From Ostreiculturibacter nitratireducens (lineage in GTDB: Bacteria > Pseudomonadota > Alphaproteobacteria > Rhodobacterales > Rhodobacteraceae), in the NCBI RefSeq assembly GCF_032670585.1, contig NZ_JAVQHL010000001.1, positions 806,001 through 870,000 of the forward strand: a stretch of 64,000 nucleotides of DNA, in the 5' to 3' direction. A program made the position numbers and the translations under genes. Below are positions 17,842 to 25,690 of the stretch, piece after piece. Positions within the stretch are counted from its first letter, which is position 1; every line of letters begins with the position of its first letter. The notes beneath the pieces were generated by a model. That model did no database searches. It had not been told where the DNA came from and worked only from the letters and a program-made list of their open reading frames with translations.

Positions 17842-18171
17842 TCAGGCGATGGTGATCGACTGCGTGTCCTCGTAGACGGAGCCGTCGTCGTCGTACCAGG
17901 TGAACTTGAAGTCACCGGCCGCATCCACCTTGGCGTCGAACTCGAAATAGGGGTTGGTCGAAATCGCCGGCTCGAGCGTGACGTCGATCACGTTCACGCC
18001 GTTGAAGTCGCAGGTGAACCGGTTGATGATCGAGCGCGGGATCACGTTGCCCGAGCTGTCCTTCCGCTGGCCCGATTCCATCGGGTGGCTGATCAGGGTC
18101 TTGATCGTGACGACCTCGCCGGCGGCAGCCGACTTGGGCACTTTCACGCGGGGTTTGACATCACTTGCCAT
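17842..18171 (-). CDS. soxZ: SoxZ, sulfur-carrier partner of SoxY
   Basis: SoxYZ is the periplasmic carrier on which sulfur intermediates are processed. SoxZ (109 aa) has no signal peptide, consistent with export as a complex with the Tat substrate SoxY. The family landmarks are KTLISHPMESGQRKD and FNGVNVIDVTLEPAISTNP. GAGGAGAG precedes the ATG, and the gene is only 17 bases from the end of soxY. Confidence 0.95.
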   Translation of the reverse strand: MASDVKPRVKVPKSAAAGEVVTIKTLISHPMESGQRKDSSGNVIPRSIINRFTCDFNGVNVIDVTLEPAISTNPYFEFDAKVDAAGDFKFTWYDDDGSVYEDTQSITIA

Positions 18172-18188
18172 GTCTAATCTCTCCTCAC

Positions 18189-18611
18189 TCAGCCGCCGCA
18201 GCCGCCGATGGTGACTTTCACGGTCGATTGCGCCTGAACGAAGCTGCCATCGGCCATCTTCGCGATCGCGATCACGTCCTGGGTCTTCGCCAGGCGGATA
18301 CGCGTCGAGGCCATCTGCGAGCCCGCGGCGGGACCGAAGTTGATGGTGCAGACCGACGGCGTCGGGTTGCCTGCGGCCATGATCATGATCGAGGTCGCGC
18401 CGGGCGCGTCCACGCTGATCGGCACGGTGTTGCCGTTCTCGGCGATCTCGGGGGCGGTGAGCGTCAGGCCGCCCGTTCCCACTGCGGCGCCGCCGGTGAA
18501 GGCAGCGGTCAGCTCCTCGACAGAACCGGAGGCCATCGCCGGCAGCGGCAGGACCGCGGCAGCGACGCCGCCGAGGCCGAGCGCCAGGGCTTCACGTCTG
18601 GAAAGTTTCAT
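18189..18611 (-). CDS. soxY: SoxY, sulfur-carrier protein
   Basis: Carries thiosulfate-derived sulfur on the cysteine of its C-terminal GGCGG motif, which is intact here (VTIGGCGG). The N-terminus is a Tat signal (LSRREALALGLGG). ATG 18611 is chosen over the ATG two codons upstream because GAGGAG is then 6 bases away, whereas it would abut the first ATG. It is the third gene of the soxXYZ block, 33 bases from soxX. Confidence 0.95.
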   Translation of the reverse strand: MKLSRREALALGLGGVAAAVLPLPAMASGSVEELTAAFTGGAAVGTGGLTLTAPEIAENGNTVPISVDAPGATSIMIMAAGNPTPSVCTINFGPAAGSQMASTRIRLAKTQDVIAIAKMADGSFVQAQSTVKVTIGGCGG

Positions 18612-18644
18612 GTGCATCTCCTCGTCTTTCCCGGACCCGTCCGA

Positions 18645-19121
18645 TCACTCTTTCAGAGTGAGCAGGTAGGCCACGACATCCTCGACCTGTTGCGCCGTCA
18701 GCAGGGGCGGCAGGCCCTCCGCCGGCGCGGCCTTGCCCGTGAAGGCATCGCCAGGCCGGATATATCCCTCGTTCTTGTAGAATGCGGGCATGATCGTGCC
18801 CTCGTAGGTCATCTTCGCGTTGGCGACGATGCCGCGCAGAGCCGCCTCATCCCAGCGGTCCGCGACACCATCGAGCGTCGGCCCGATGTTGCCCTGGAAG
18901 GGCACGTCCGGCATCGCCGACACGGCGTGGCACGCAACGCAATTGCCGAGCCCCCTGTTGCTCATCACCTTCGCGCCCTCTTCCGGATTGCCCGGCGTGC
19001 CCGTCAGCGATTCCGCGACTGCACCGACGTCGAAGACCACGTCGCCCGGCGCCATTTCCCCCTGAGCGGCTGTCGCCGCGATCACGGACACCGTGACGCC
19101 GATCATGATGTGGCGTTTCAT
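18645..19121 (-). CDS. soxX: SoxX, monohaem cytochrome c of SoxAX
   Basis: Monohaem partner of SoxA (about 158 aa). It has a Sec signal (MIGVTVSVIAATAAQG), one haem site (NCVACHAV) and the axial methionine region GTIMPAFYK. ATG 19121 follows a GGGAGGA ribosome site; an open frame extends 19 codons upstream but covers the regulatory gap. A 154-bp gap with a candidate SoxR operator separates it from soxW, so soxXYZA probably has its own promoter as well as read-through from soxVW. Confidence 0.93.
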   Translation of the reverse strand: MKRHIMIGVTVSVIAATAAQGEMAPGDVVFDVGAVAESLTGTPGNPEEGAKVMSNRGLGNCVACHAVSAMPDVPFQGNIGPTLDGVADRWDEAALRGIVANAKMTYEGTIMPAFYKNEGYIRPGDAFTGKAAPAEGLPPLLTAQQVEDVVAYLLTLKE

Positions 19122-19189
19122 TCTGGTCCTCCCTGAATGTCTCCCGAATCCGACGATACCCGAGGTATGCGGCGGCATGCAACACGAAA

Positions 19190-19209
19190 TTCATATGTTT
19201 GCATGTGAA
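19190..19209. promoter_or_regulatory. candidate SoxR operator in the soxW-soxX gap
   Basis: Inverted repeat TTCATATG-TTTG-CATGTGAA, matching in 7 of 8 arm positions. It sits 69 bases upstream of the soxX start. In Pseudaminobacter salicylatoxidans SoxR binds the soxS-V and soxW-X gaps, which is the same placement. Assignment rests on position and symmetry only. Confidence 0.5.
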
Positions 19210-19275
19210 CCCGACCCCGCCCGTTCACCGTTGTGGGGCTCGTTCCCGTGAAGGAACCACTTCTGCGGCCCCGCG

Positions 19276-19848
19276 TCAATTACCCGCATTCACGCGTTCG
19301 GCCACGTATTTCTGGAAATGCTCACCCGATTCGTACCCGTGGTCCTTGACCCAGGTCAGGAGTGCAGACATCGTGCCCCGCTTGAAGGAGCCGGGCATCG
19401 TCACGACCGCGGCTTCCGCCGCCGTCTGCCCTTCCGGCACCTCTTCGGGCAGGAACATCATCGTCGGGGTGAACAGGATGCCCCATTTCACCGCCATGTC
19501 CTTCTCCGACAGCGTCTCGCCGTCGAAATCCGTGACCTCGACATCGCCGAAGAGGTTCAGCTGCACGACGAAATAGTTGTCGGCGATCAGCGCGTCGATC
19601 TCTGGATCGGGAAAGACGCTCTCGTGCATCTCGGTGCAGTAGATGCAGCCGCGCTGTTCCCAGATGAGCATCAGGCGCTTGCCCTCGGAATTGGCCTCGG
19701 CGAGGTCCTCGGCCATGTCCTTGAAGGTGTTGCGCATCCAGTGCGTCTTGTGGAGCCCGTCGTCGCCCAGTTCGGCGGCCGTGGCCGGAGCGCCGAGCGA
19801 GATACCCGACAGGCAGGCGGCGGCGATTGCGGCAGCGAGACGGTTCAT
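19276..19848 (-). CDS. soxW: SoxW, periplasmic thioredoxin
   Basis: A 190-aa exported thioredoxin-fold protein with a signal peptide ending APATAA and a redox motif GCIYCTEM (near residue 68). It is thought to receive reductant from SoxV and keep the SoxY cysteine or other Sox proteins reduced. A cis-Pro-like loop (FTPTMMFL) is present. GGGGAGGA precedes the ATG, and soxV lies 19 bases upstream on the same strand. Confidence 0.92.
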   Translation of the reverse strand: MNRLAAAIAAACLSGISLGAPATAAELGDDGLHKTHWMRNTFKDMAEDLAEANSEGKRLMLIWEQRGCIYCTEMHESVFPDPEIDALIADNYFVVQLNLFGDVEVTDFDGETLSEKDMAVKWGILFTPTMMFLPEEVPEGQTAAEAAVVTMPGSFKRGTMSALLTWVKDHGYESGEHFQKYVAERVNAGN

Positions 19849-19867
19849 ATTATCCTCCCCCGAGAGA

Positions 19868-20608
19868 TCATTTCAGAGTTCCACTCCAGTCGAAGTTCTC
19901 TACCAGCCACTGCGATAGTATCGAAACGGAATTCGTGGCGATGAGGATGGCGAAGACGATCAGCATCACCCCCATCACCCTTTCCACATAGAACATGTAC
20001 CTGCGATTCCGGTTGACCCATGCGAGGAAAGGCTGGGCGAAGATCGCGGCGATCACGAAGGGCGATGTCATCGCGAGCCCGAATACCAGCACGAGCCCCG
20101 TGCCCTGCATCAGGGTCTCCTTCATCGAGGCGAGGAGCAGGATCGAGGTGAGCACCGGCCCGACGCAGGCCGTCCAGCCGAAGCCGAAGGCGAGGCCCAT
20201 GACGTAGGCTCCGATGATCGTCTTCGGGTCAGATTTGCTTTCCATCCTGGCCTCGCGCATCAGGAACGGGATCCGCAGGATACCCACGAAATGCAGGCCG
20301 AATACGAAGATCACCGCCGCCGCGATGTAGGAGAGTTCCTCCTTCCACATCCGGAAGGCCTGCCCGGCCGCCGTGGCGCCAAGCCCAAAGAGCCCGAAGA
20401 TCGTCGTGACGCCCAGCGCGAAGAAGAGCGCTGACACGAACAGACGCCGCTGCGCCCCGGTCGCGATCTGCCCGTTGCCACGCAGTTCGGCTACGGACAT
20501 CCCGCCCATGTAGCTGAAATAGAAAGGCACCATCGGCAGCACGCACGGCGAGAAGAACGCCAGGAACCCCGCCAGTGCTGCGCCGCCATAAGAGACGTCG
20601 AAATCCAT
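19868..20608 (-). CDS. soxV: SoxV, CcdA-type membrane thiol transporter
   Basis: An inner-membrane protein (246 aa, six hydrophobic spans) of the CcdA/DsbD-beta family that moves electrons from cytoplasmic thioredoxin to periplasmic SoxW. The paired cysteines appear in FFSPCVLPMVPFY (span 1) and GWTACVGPVLT (span 4). ATG 20608 is used; a TTG four codons earlier is also open. It is the promoter-proximal gene of the minus-strand sox operon and faces soxS across an 84-bp gap. Confidence 0.92.
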   Translation of the reverse strand: MDFDVSYGGAALAGFLAFFSPCVLPMVPFYFSYMGGMSVAELRGNGQIATGAQRRLFVSALFFALGVTTIFGLFGLGATAAGQAFRMWKEELSYIAAAVIFVFGLHFVGILRIPFLMREARMESKSDPKTIIGAYVMGLAFGFGWTACVGPVLTSILLLASMKETLMQGTGLVLVFGLAMTSPFVIAAIFAQPFLAWVNRNRRYMFYVERVMGVMLIVFAILIATNSVSILSQWLVENFDWSGTLK

Positions 20609-20656
20609 CGTTTTCCTCAAGCCGATGCTCCGGCTTGATCCGGACGCACATACACA

Positions 20657-20675
20657 TTACAATTTTTATATGTAA
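20657..20675. promoter_or_regulatory. candidate SoxR operator in the divergent soxV-soxS gap
   Basis: The AT-rich divergent gap holds TTACA-N9-TGTAA, an inverted repeat lying 18 bases from soxS and 49 from soxV. It is rich in the same ATATG/ACATA elements as the soxW-X site. It is likely to control both soxV and soxS. Motif identity is inferred by comparison of only two sites. Confidence 0.5.
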
Positions 20676-20692
20676 AAGCGAGGGCGTCAATA

Positions 20693-21082
20693 ATGCTCAA
20701 GTCGCTGCCTGCGTTGTTCATGGTGGCCCTGACCACTCTCATTGCGGGTCCGGGGGCAGCCGAAATGCGCCTTGTCATGGTCGAACAGCCGGGCTGCGTG
20801 TATTGTGCCGAGTGGGACCACGAGATCGCCGACATCTATCCCCTGACGCCCGAAGGCAAGGCTGCGCCACTCGAAAGAGCGCAACTGCGCGGCCCCTACC
20901 CGGAGGGCGTGAATCTCGACATGCCGCCAATCTTCACGCCAACCTTCATCCTTCTGAACGACGGTACCGAAGTCGGGCGGATCGAGGGCTATCCGGGCGA
21001 GGATTTCTTCTGGGGGCTGCTCGGCCAGATGATGGCGGCAACCGGTGAATTCGCCGCGCCCGCCCCGGCGGCGGGGGGTTGA
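20693..21082 (+). CDS. soxS: SoxS, periplasmic thioredoxin-like protein
   Basis: A 129-aa exported thiol-disulfide protein with a signal peptide (ALFMVALTTLIAGPGAA) and redox motif GCVYCAEW near residue 35. In Paracoccus, SoxS helps reactivate the SoxYZ carrier. The thioredoxin cis-Pro loop appears as IFTPTFILLNDG. The tail is a low-complexity Ala/Pro/Gly run. It starts the divergent soxSRT unit. Confidence 0.91.
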   Translation: MLKSLPALFMVALTTLIAGPGAAEMRLVMVEQPGCVYCAEWDHEIADIYPLTPEGKAAPLERAQLRGPYPEGVNLDMPPIFTPTFILLNDGTEVGRIEGYPGEDFFWGLLGQMMAATGEFAAPAPAAGG

Positions 21083-21313
21083 GGATGCGCGGGCCAGCGG
21101 CACGCGCCTGGACGCACCGTGCCGCAACGGCAACAGCTACAGGCTCGTGGCGGGGCCGGATTTCAGGCTTTGCCTCGCTTTCGCCAAACGGAGATGCTAT
21201 CGGGCGACGAAACGCGACGGGACATGCGAGGGCTCGAAACCGGGCTCCGTGTTGCAGGAAACAGGCATATGCGGCGTAAAGGCGAGCCGCGTGATGCCGG
21301 GGGGAAAAAGTTG
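21083..21313. other. soxS-soxR intergenic region
   Basis: A 231-bp gap with no supported gene. Several frames are open but give Arg-rich translations without family features. In the soxR frame an ATG at 21269 would lengthen SoxR by 15 residues with no better ribosome site. Confidence 0.4.
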
Positions 21314-21697
21314 ATGGCGCCGGACTCGGGCAAGATCAATCTTGAGGAAACGGCCGCGCCGGTCGAGGGATGCTCCTCGCTTGACCCCGCGGACATGACG
21401 AAGCGGGCCGAGGATGCGGCAGGCTTTCTCAAGGCTCTCGCGCACGAGGGGCGGCTCATGATCCTGTGCCATCTTTCGACCGGCGAGAAGTCCGTTACCG
21501 AACTTGAAAACCTTCTCTCCTCGCGGCAGGCTGCCGTCAGCCAGCAGCTCGCGCGACTGCGGCTCGAAGGGCTCGTCACATGCCGCCGTGATGGCAAGAC
21601 GATCTACTATTCGCTCTCCGATCCGAAGGCCGCGCGCATGATCGGGCTGGTCTACGAGATGTTTTGCGGCCCTTCCGACACGACCGTCGGGGCCTAG
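21314..21697 (+). CDS. soxR: SoxR, ArsR-family transcriptional repressor of sox
   Basis: A winged-helix repressor of about 127 aa. The DNA-binding region reads FLKALAHEGRLMILCHLS, then VTELENLLSSRQAAVSQQLARLRLEGLV and GKTIYYSL. Two conserved cysteines are visible (ILCHL and VTCRR), as in sulfane-sulfur-sensing ArsR proteins such as BigR and SqrR, where persulfide formation relieves repression. AAAAAG precedes the ATG; a TTG one codon earlier is possible. It lies between soxS and soxT. Confidence 0.9.
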   Translation: MAPDSGKINLEETAAPVEGCSSLDPADMTKRAEDAAGFLKALAHEGRLMILCHLSTGEKSVTELENLLSSRQAAVSQQLARLRLEGLVTCRRDGKTIYYSLSDPKAARMIGLVYEMFCGPSDTTVGA

Positions 21698-21736
21698 CAC
21701 TGAGAGGCCCGTGAGGGCCCACGGGGGGAGATCAAG

Positions 21737-22783
21737 ATGGATGGACTGCCGCCGGGTGTCCTGGCCGCGCTGATTGGTCTGGCGGGCGGGATTGTATTGG
21801 GGCTCGCAGGGCGGCTTGGTGAGTTCTGCACGCTCGGCGCGATCGAAACCGCGATGTACGGCGAAGATCAGCGCCGGCTTCGCACCTGGGGCATTGTCCT
21901 CGGCGCCGCGATCATCGGGGCCTTCCTGGCCGAGGCGACCGGATACGCCAACCTCACCGCGACCTTCTACCACACGATCGCCTGGAACCCCCTCGCCTCC
22001 ATCGTCGGAGGCCTGATCTTCGGATACGGAATGGCGATGGCCGGGAACTGCGGCTTTGGAGCGCTTGTGCGCTTCGGCGGCGGCGACCTGCGTTCGCTCG
22101 TCATCGTCGTCGTCCTGGGCATCTTCGCCTTCGTCACGCTTTCAGGCCCGCTCGCGCCCCTGCGCGCGGCGCTCTTTCCGCAGATCGACGCAAGCACGCC
22201 GCAAGGCATCGCGCACTGGCTGTCCGCGCGCACGGGGCTCCCGCCCCTCGCCTTCGCGCTTCCCGTCGGACTGGCCGCGTTTGCCTGGGCGCTGGCGCAC
22301 GCGCCGCTCCGCCAGTCGCCCAAGCGCATCGGCTGGGGCGTCGCGGCCGGGCTGGCGATCGTCTGGTGCCTTGCGGGAACGTCCTGGCTTCACGCCGACA
22401 CGCTTGGCGAGATCGGCGTGGAGGGCGCCTCCTTCACCGCGCCGCTCGGCCGCACGATCATCTTCTTCATGACCTCGACAGCGGGCGGCATCACCTTCTC
22501 GGTGGGACTCGTGGCCGGCGTTCTCGTCGGCGCCTTCACCGGCTCGGCCTTCCGCGGCCTCTTCCGCTGGGAAGCCTGCGAGGACCCGCGCGAGCTTGGC
22601 CGCCAGGTTTCCGGCGCGGCCATGATGGGTATCGGCGGCACGATCGCCCTCGGCTGCTCCATTGGCCAGGGCCTGACCGCCATGTCGGTGCTCGCCTTCT
22701 CCGCTCCGGTCACGCTCGCCGCGATCGGCGCGGGCGCTGCCCTGGGCCTGCGGCACCTGATCGGCGGTTTCCAGCCGGAATAG
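21737..22783 (+). CDS. soxT: SoxT, YeeE/YedE-family thiosulfate transporter
   Basis: An integral membrane protein (348 aa) related to the TsuA thiosulfate channel. Characteristic cysteine-bearing segments are GEFCTLGA, AGNCGFGALVRFGGGDLR and IALGCSIGQGLTAMS, in a two-fold repeat. Placement as third gene of soxSRT matches Pseudaminobacter and Hyphomicrobium loci. A cytoplasmic thiosulfate supply is not needed for periplasmic oxidation, so it may serve sensing through SoxR or sulfur assimilation. GGGGGAGA precedes the ATG. Confidence 0.86.
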   Translation: MDGLPPGVLAALIGLAGGIVLGLAGRLGEFCTLGAIETAMYGEDQRRLRTWGIVLGAAIIGAFLAEATGYANLTATFYHTIAWNPLASIVGGLIFGYGMAMAGNCGFGALVRFGGGDLRSLVIVVVLGIFAFVTLSGPLAPLRAALFPQIDASTPQGIAHWLSARTGLPPLAFALPVGLAAFAWALAHAPLRQSPKRIGWGVAAGLAIVWCLAGTSWLHADTLGEIGVEGASFTAPLGRTIIFFMTSTAGGITFSVGLVAGVLVGAFTGSAFRGLFRWEACEDPRELGRQVSGAAMMGIGGTIALGCSIGQGLTAMSVLAFSAPVTLAAIGAGAALGLRHLIGGFQPE

Positions 22784-22900
22784 GCCACTTGCCCCCGGCA
22801 ATCCGCCGCATTTCATCAGCGCTGGTCAGTACCTATCTTGACTGTGCACGAGGGCCGAAACGGTTCGGTCCCGGATGACCGGCTGCATGACGAGGAACGC

Positions 22901-23575
22901 ATGATCGACCTGTACACCTGGACCACGCCCAACGGACGCAAGATCTCCATCGCGCTGGAGGAGATGGGCCTGCCCTACACCGTCCACCCGGTGAACCTGC
23001 AGAAGGGCGAACAGCATTCCCCCGAATTCGCGAAGATCAGCCCGAACGAGAAGATCCCCGCGATCGTTGACCGCGACGAAGGCATCACGTTGATGGAATC
23101 CGGTGCGATCCTCATCTACCTCGCCGAGAAGTCCGGCAAGTTCCTCCCGACGGAGACGCGCGCTCGGTTCGAGGTGCTGCAATGGCTGATGTGGCAGATG
23201 GGCGGGTTCGGCCCGATGCTCGGCCAGGCGCACCAGTTCCTGAAATACAACCCCGGCGTCTCCGAGTTCGCCGAGAAGCGGTATGGCGACGAGGCGAAGC
23301 GGCTCTACGGCGTCCTCGACCGGCGGTTGGCCGAGTCGCCCTATGTGGGGGGGTCCGAACTGTCCATCGCCGACTTCGCGACCTGGCCCTGGGCCTCGCG
23401 CTTCGAATACCAGCGGATCGACCTGACGGCCTATTCGAACGTCTGCCGCTGGTATCACGAACTCGCCGACCGGCCCGCCTTCCGGCGCGGCTATGACGTG
23501 CCCCATTTCGTGCACGAGATTCCCCGCCCCGGGTGCACGCTCGCAAGCGCGCCGACGGCGAATTCGGCCGGCTGA
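22901..23575 (+). CDS. glutathione S-transferase (YfcG/YghU-like)
   Basis: A cytosolic thiol-transferase of 224 aa. The N-terminal thioredoxin domain has LYTWTTPNGRKISIALEEM and ISPNEKIPAIVD followed by LMESGAILIYLAEK; the all-helical domain has LSIADFATWPW. The TxPNGxK pattern is that of the Nu-class disulfide-bond reductases YfcG and YghU, so glutathione-dependent disulfide or persulfide reduction is more likely than xenobiotic conjugation. ATG 22901 gives the normal N-terminus; the frame is open 21 codons upstream. It converges with cbbY. Confidence 0.87.
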   Translation: MIDLYTWTTPNGRKISIALEEMGLPYTVHPVNLQKGEQHSPEFAKISPNEKIPAIVDRDEGITLMESGAILIYLAEKSGKFLPTETRARFEVLQWLMWQMGGFGPMLGQAHQFLKYNPGVSEFAEKRYGDEAKRLYGVLDRRLAESPYVGGSELSIADFATWPWASRFEYQRIDLTAYSNVCRWYHELADRPAFRRGYDVPHFVHEIPRPGCTLASAPTANSAG

Positions 23576-23593
23576 CGCGGCGTGGGACGCGGG

Positions 23594-24286
23594 TCAGAAG
23601 ATCCGGCGGGCAAGCGGCTCTGGCAGGTCTTGCCGCCGTAGGCTGGGGATGACCCAGTCGGCCCCGGCGAAGTCGTCGTGGGCAGTGTAAGTGGATGGCG
23701 TCACCACGACCCTCAGCCCGGCATCCCGCGCCGACAGGACACCGTTCCGGCTGTCCTCGAACGCGATCGCGCGGTCGGGCGACACGCCGAGACGGTCGAG
23801 AGCCAGCGCGTAGACATCCGGCGCAGGCTTCTTGCGCGCCACCTCGTCGCCCGCCGCGACGACGTGGAACACGGCCTCGGCTGGCTCGCCCCAGCAGGCG
23901 CGGCAGAGCGCATCGACGTTCGGCCGGTTCGTCGTCGTCGCCACGGCCACGCGGAGCCCTGCGGCGCGGGCGATCTTCACGAGGTCAGCAACTCCGGCCC
24001 GAAGCTCCAGCCCGCCGCTCGCGACGATCTCGCCGTAGCGGCGGGTCTTGTCGGCGTGCATCGCGGCGATGTCGAGCCCCTCGGGCAGTCCGCCGATCTC
24101 CGCCCCGAAGGCTCGGATGCGCTCTTTCCCGCCCGTAGTCTTCAGTAGCCTCACGTAATCCTCGGCGCTCCAGTGCCAGTTCAGACCGTATTCGGGGAAA
24201 GTCTCGTTGAAGGCCCGGCGGTGGGCCTCCTCCGTCTCCGCGAGCGTTCCGTCGACGTCGAAGACAAGCGCGGCGAGATCGCTCAT
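23594..24286 (-). CDS. cbbY: CbbY, HAD-family xylulose-1,5-bisphosphate phosphatase
   Basis: A 230-aa haloacid-dehalogenase phosphatase. Motif I is VFDVDGTLAETEE, motif II falls in VAVATTTNRPN, motif III is ARKKPAPDVYALAL, and motif IV is AIAFEDSRNG. CbbY homologues remove xylulose-1,5-bisphosphate, a misfire inhibitor of RuBisCO. Its position as the last gene of the cbb operon, overlapping cbbZ by 4 bases, supports this assignment over a general sugar phosphatase. Confidence 0.9.
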   Translation of the reverse strand: MSDLAALVFDVDGTLAETEEAHRRAFNETFPEYGLNWHWSAEDYVRLLKTTGGKERIRAFGAEIGGLPEGLDIAAMHADKTRRYGEIVASGGLELRAGVADLVKIARAAGLRVAVATTTNRPNVDALCRACWGEPAEAVFHVVAAGDEVARKKPAPDVYALALDRLGVSPDRAIAFEDSRNGVLSARDAGLRVVVTPSTYTAHDDFAGADWVIPSLRRQDLPEPLARRIF

Positions 24287-24942
24287 GCGGCGCGGTCCTG
24301 GATCTGACGCACCACCTGCGGCAGCACGCGGAAGTCCTCGAAGATCATGTCATGCGGGATCTGCTCCAGCGGAGCCTTGCGATAGCCTCCCGAGAAAAGC
24401 GCAAACGGCATCCGGGCATTCTGCGCGGTTTCCGCGTCGATCTCGCTGTCGCCGACATAGATGCCTGGCCGCCCGAGCATCTCGAACGCCCTGAGGAGCC
24501 CGTCGGGCTCCGGCTTCTTCACCGGCAGGCTGTCGCCGGCGACGACGGCGCCGAAAAGGCTGTCGATGCCGAAATGGGAAAGGATCGTCTCGGTCGGCAC
24601 GAGCGGCTTGTTCGTGCAGAGGCCAATGGGATGACCCGCCGCGTGCAGTTCGTCCAGAGCCTCCGCGACACCGGGAAAGAGCCGGGTGAGCGTCCCGTTC
24701 ACCGCGTTGTAGTGGTCGAGCACGCGGGCGCTGAGCTCTCCGTGGCGCGACATGTCGACGCCTTGCGCACCCATCACCCGCTCCACGAGCTTCGGAAGCC
24801 CGTTGCCGATGAAGGAGGTGATGGTCGGAAGGTCGAGCGGCGGCAGCCGCTCTTCCTCCAGCATCCTCGCCACGGCGAGGTGGATGTCGGGCGCGCTGTG
24901 AACCAGCGTGCCATCGAGGTCGAAGACGATGGGCAGCGTCAT
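24283..24942 (-). CDS. cbbZ: CbbZ, phosphoglycolate phosphatase
   Basis: A HAD phosphatase of 219 aa that clears 2-phosphoglycolate made by RuBisCO oxygenation. Motif I is VFDLDGTLVHSAPDI, motif II IGLCTNKPL, motif III VKKPEPDGLLRAF, motif IV YVGDSEIDAETA. It overlaps both neighbours (cbbE and cbbY) by 4 bases, so the three are translationally coupled. Confidence 0.92.
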   Translation of the reverse strand: MTLPIVFDLDGTLVHSAPDIHLAVARMLEEERLPPLDLPTITSFIGNGLPKLVERVMGAQGVDMSRHGELSARVLDHYNAVNGTLTRLFPGVAEALDELHAAGHPIGLCTNKPLVPTETILSHFGIDSLFGAVVAGDSLPVKKPEPDGLLRAFEMLGRPGIYVGDSEIDAETAQNARMPFALFSGGYRKAPLEQIPHDMIFEDFRVLPQVVRQIQDRAA

Positions 24943-25634
24943 GCGGCTTTCCGGGCCTCCTCGGCCGCCGCCCGGATCGCCCGGATGTTGGCGCCGTAAG
25001 GGGCCGGGTCCGCGACCGAACCGCCCCGGAACACCGCCGATCCCGCGACCAGCACGTCCGCCCCCGCCCCGGCCACCAGGGGCGCGGTCGCCGGGTCGAC
25101 ACCTCCGTCGATTTCGATATGGATCGGACGATCCCCGATCATCGCGCGAAGTTTATTCACCTTGTCTATCTGGGAATGAATGAACTTCTGCCCTCCGAAG
25201 CCGGGATTCACCGTCATCACGCAGATGAGGTCCACCATGTCGAGGAGGTATTCCGCGCTTTCCGCAGGCGTGCCGGGGTTGAGCGCGAGCCCCGCCTTCG
25301 CCCCTGCCCCGCGGATCGCCTGGAGCGTGCGGTGGATATGGGGCCCGGCCTCGACATGCGCGGTGATGATGTCCGCGCCCGCTTCGGCGAAGGCGTCGAT
25401 ATAGGGATCCACTGGCGCGATCATCAGGTGGACGTCCATGACCGTCTTGATGTGCGGGCGGATCGCCTTGCACATCGCGGGGCCGAAGGTGAGGTTCGGC
25501 ACGAAATGGCCGTCCATGACGTCCACATGGATCCAGTCGGCGCCCTGCGCCTCGACCGCTTCGATCTCGCGCCCGAAATTGGCGAAATCGGCGGAGAGGA
25601 TCGACGGGGCGATCTTGATGGAACGGTCGAGCAT
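24939..25634 (-). CDS. cbbE: ribulose-phosphate 3-epimerase
   Basis: Interconverts ribulose 5-phosphate and xylulose 5-phosphate in the Calvin cycle (231 aa). Diagnostic segments are IAPSILSADFANFG, WIHVDVMDGHFVPNLTFGP, MTVNPGFGGQKFI and IEIDGGVDPATAP. ATG 25634 is preceded by GGAGG; the longer frame upstream lies inside the cbbM-cbbE gap and the cbbM gene. Equivalent to rpe, named cbbE because it lies in the cbb operon. Confidence 0.95.
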   Translation of the reverse strand: MLDRSIKIAPSILSADFANFGREIEAVEAQGADWIHVDVMDGHFVPNLTFGPAMCKAIRPHIKTVMDVHLMIAPVDPYIDAFAEAGADIITAHVEAGPHIHRTLQAIRGAGAKAGLALNPGTPAESAEYLLDMVDLICVMTVNPGFGGQKFIHSQIDKVNKLRAMIGDRPIHIEIDGGVDPATAPLVAGAGADVLVAGSAVFRGGSVADPAPYGANIRAIRAAAEEARKAA

Positions 25635-25690
25635 GGATTCCTCCAGAAAGAGTAGGTCCGGGGCGCTTCGGAAGCACCCCGGCAGGATAA

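Noticed and set aside
23572..23597. CTGAC...GTCAG repeat between the glutathione transferase gene and cbbY
   Set aside because: Arms of only five bases with imperfect inner pairing and no T-run; too weak to call a terminator.
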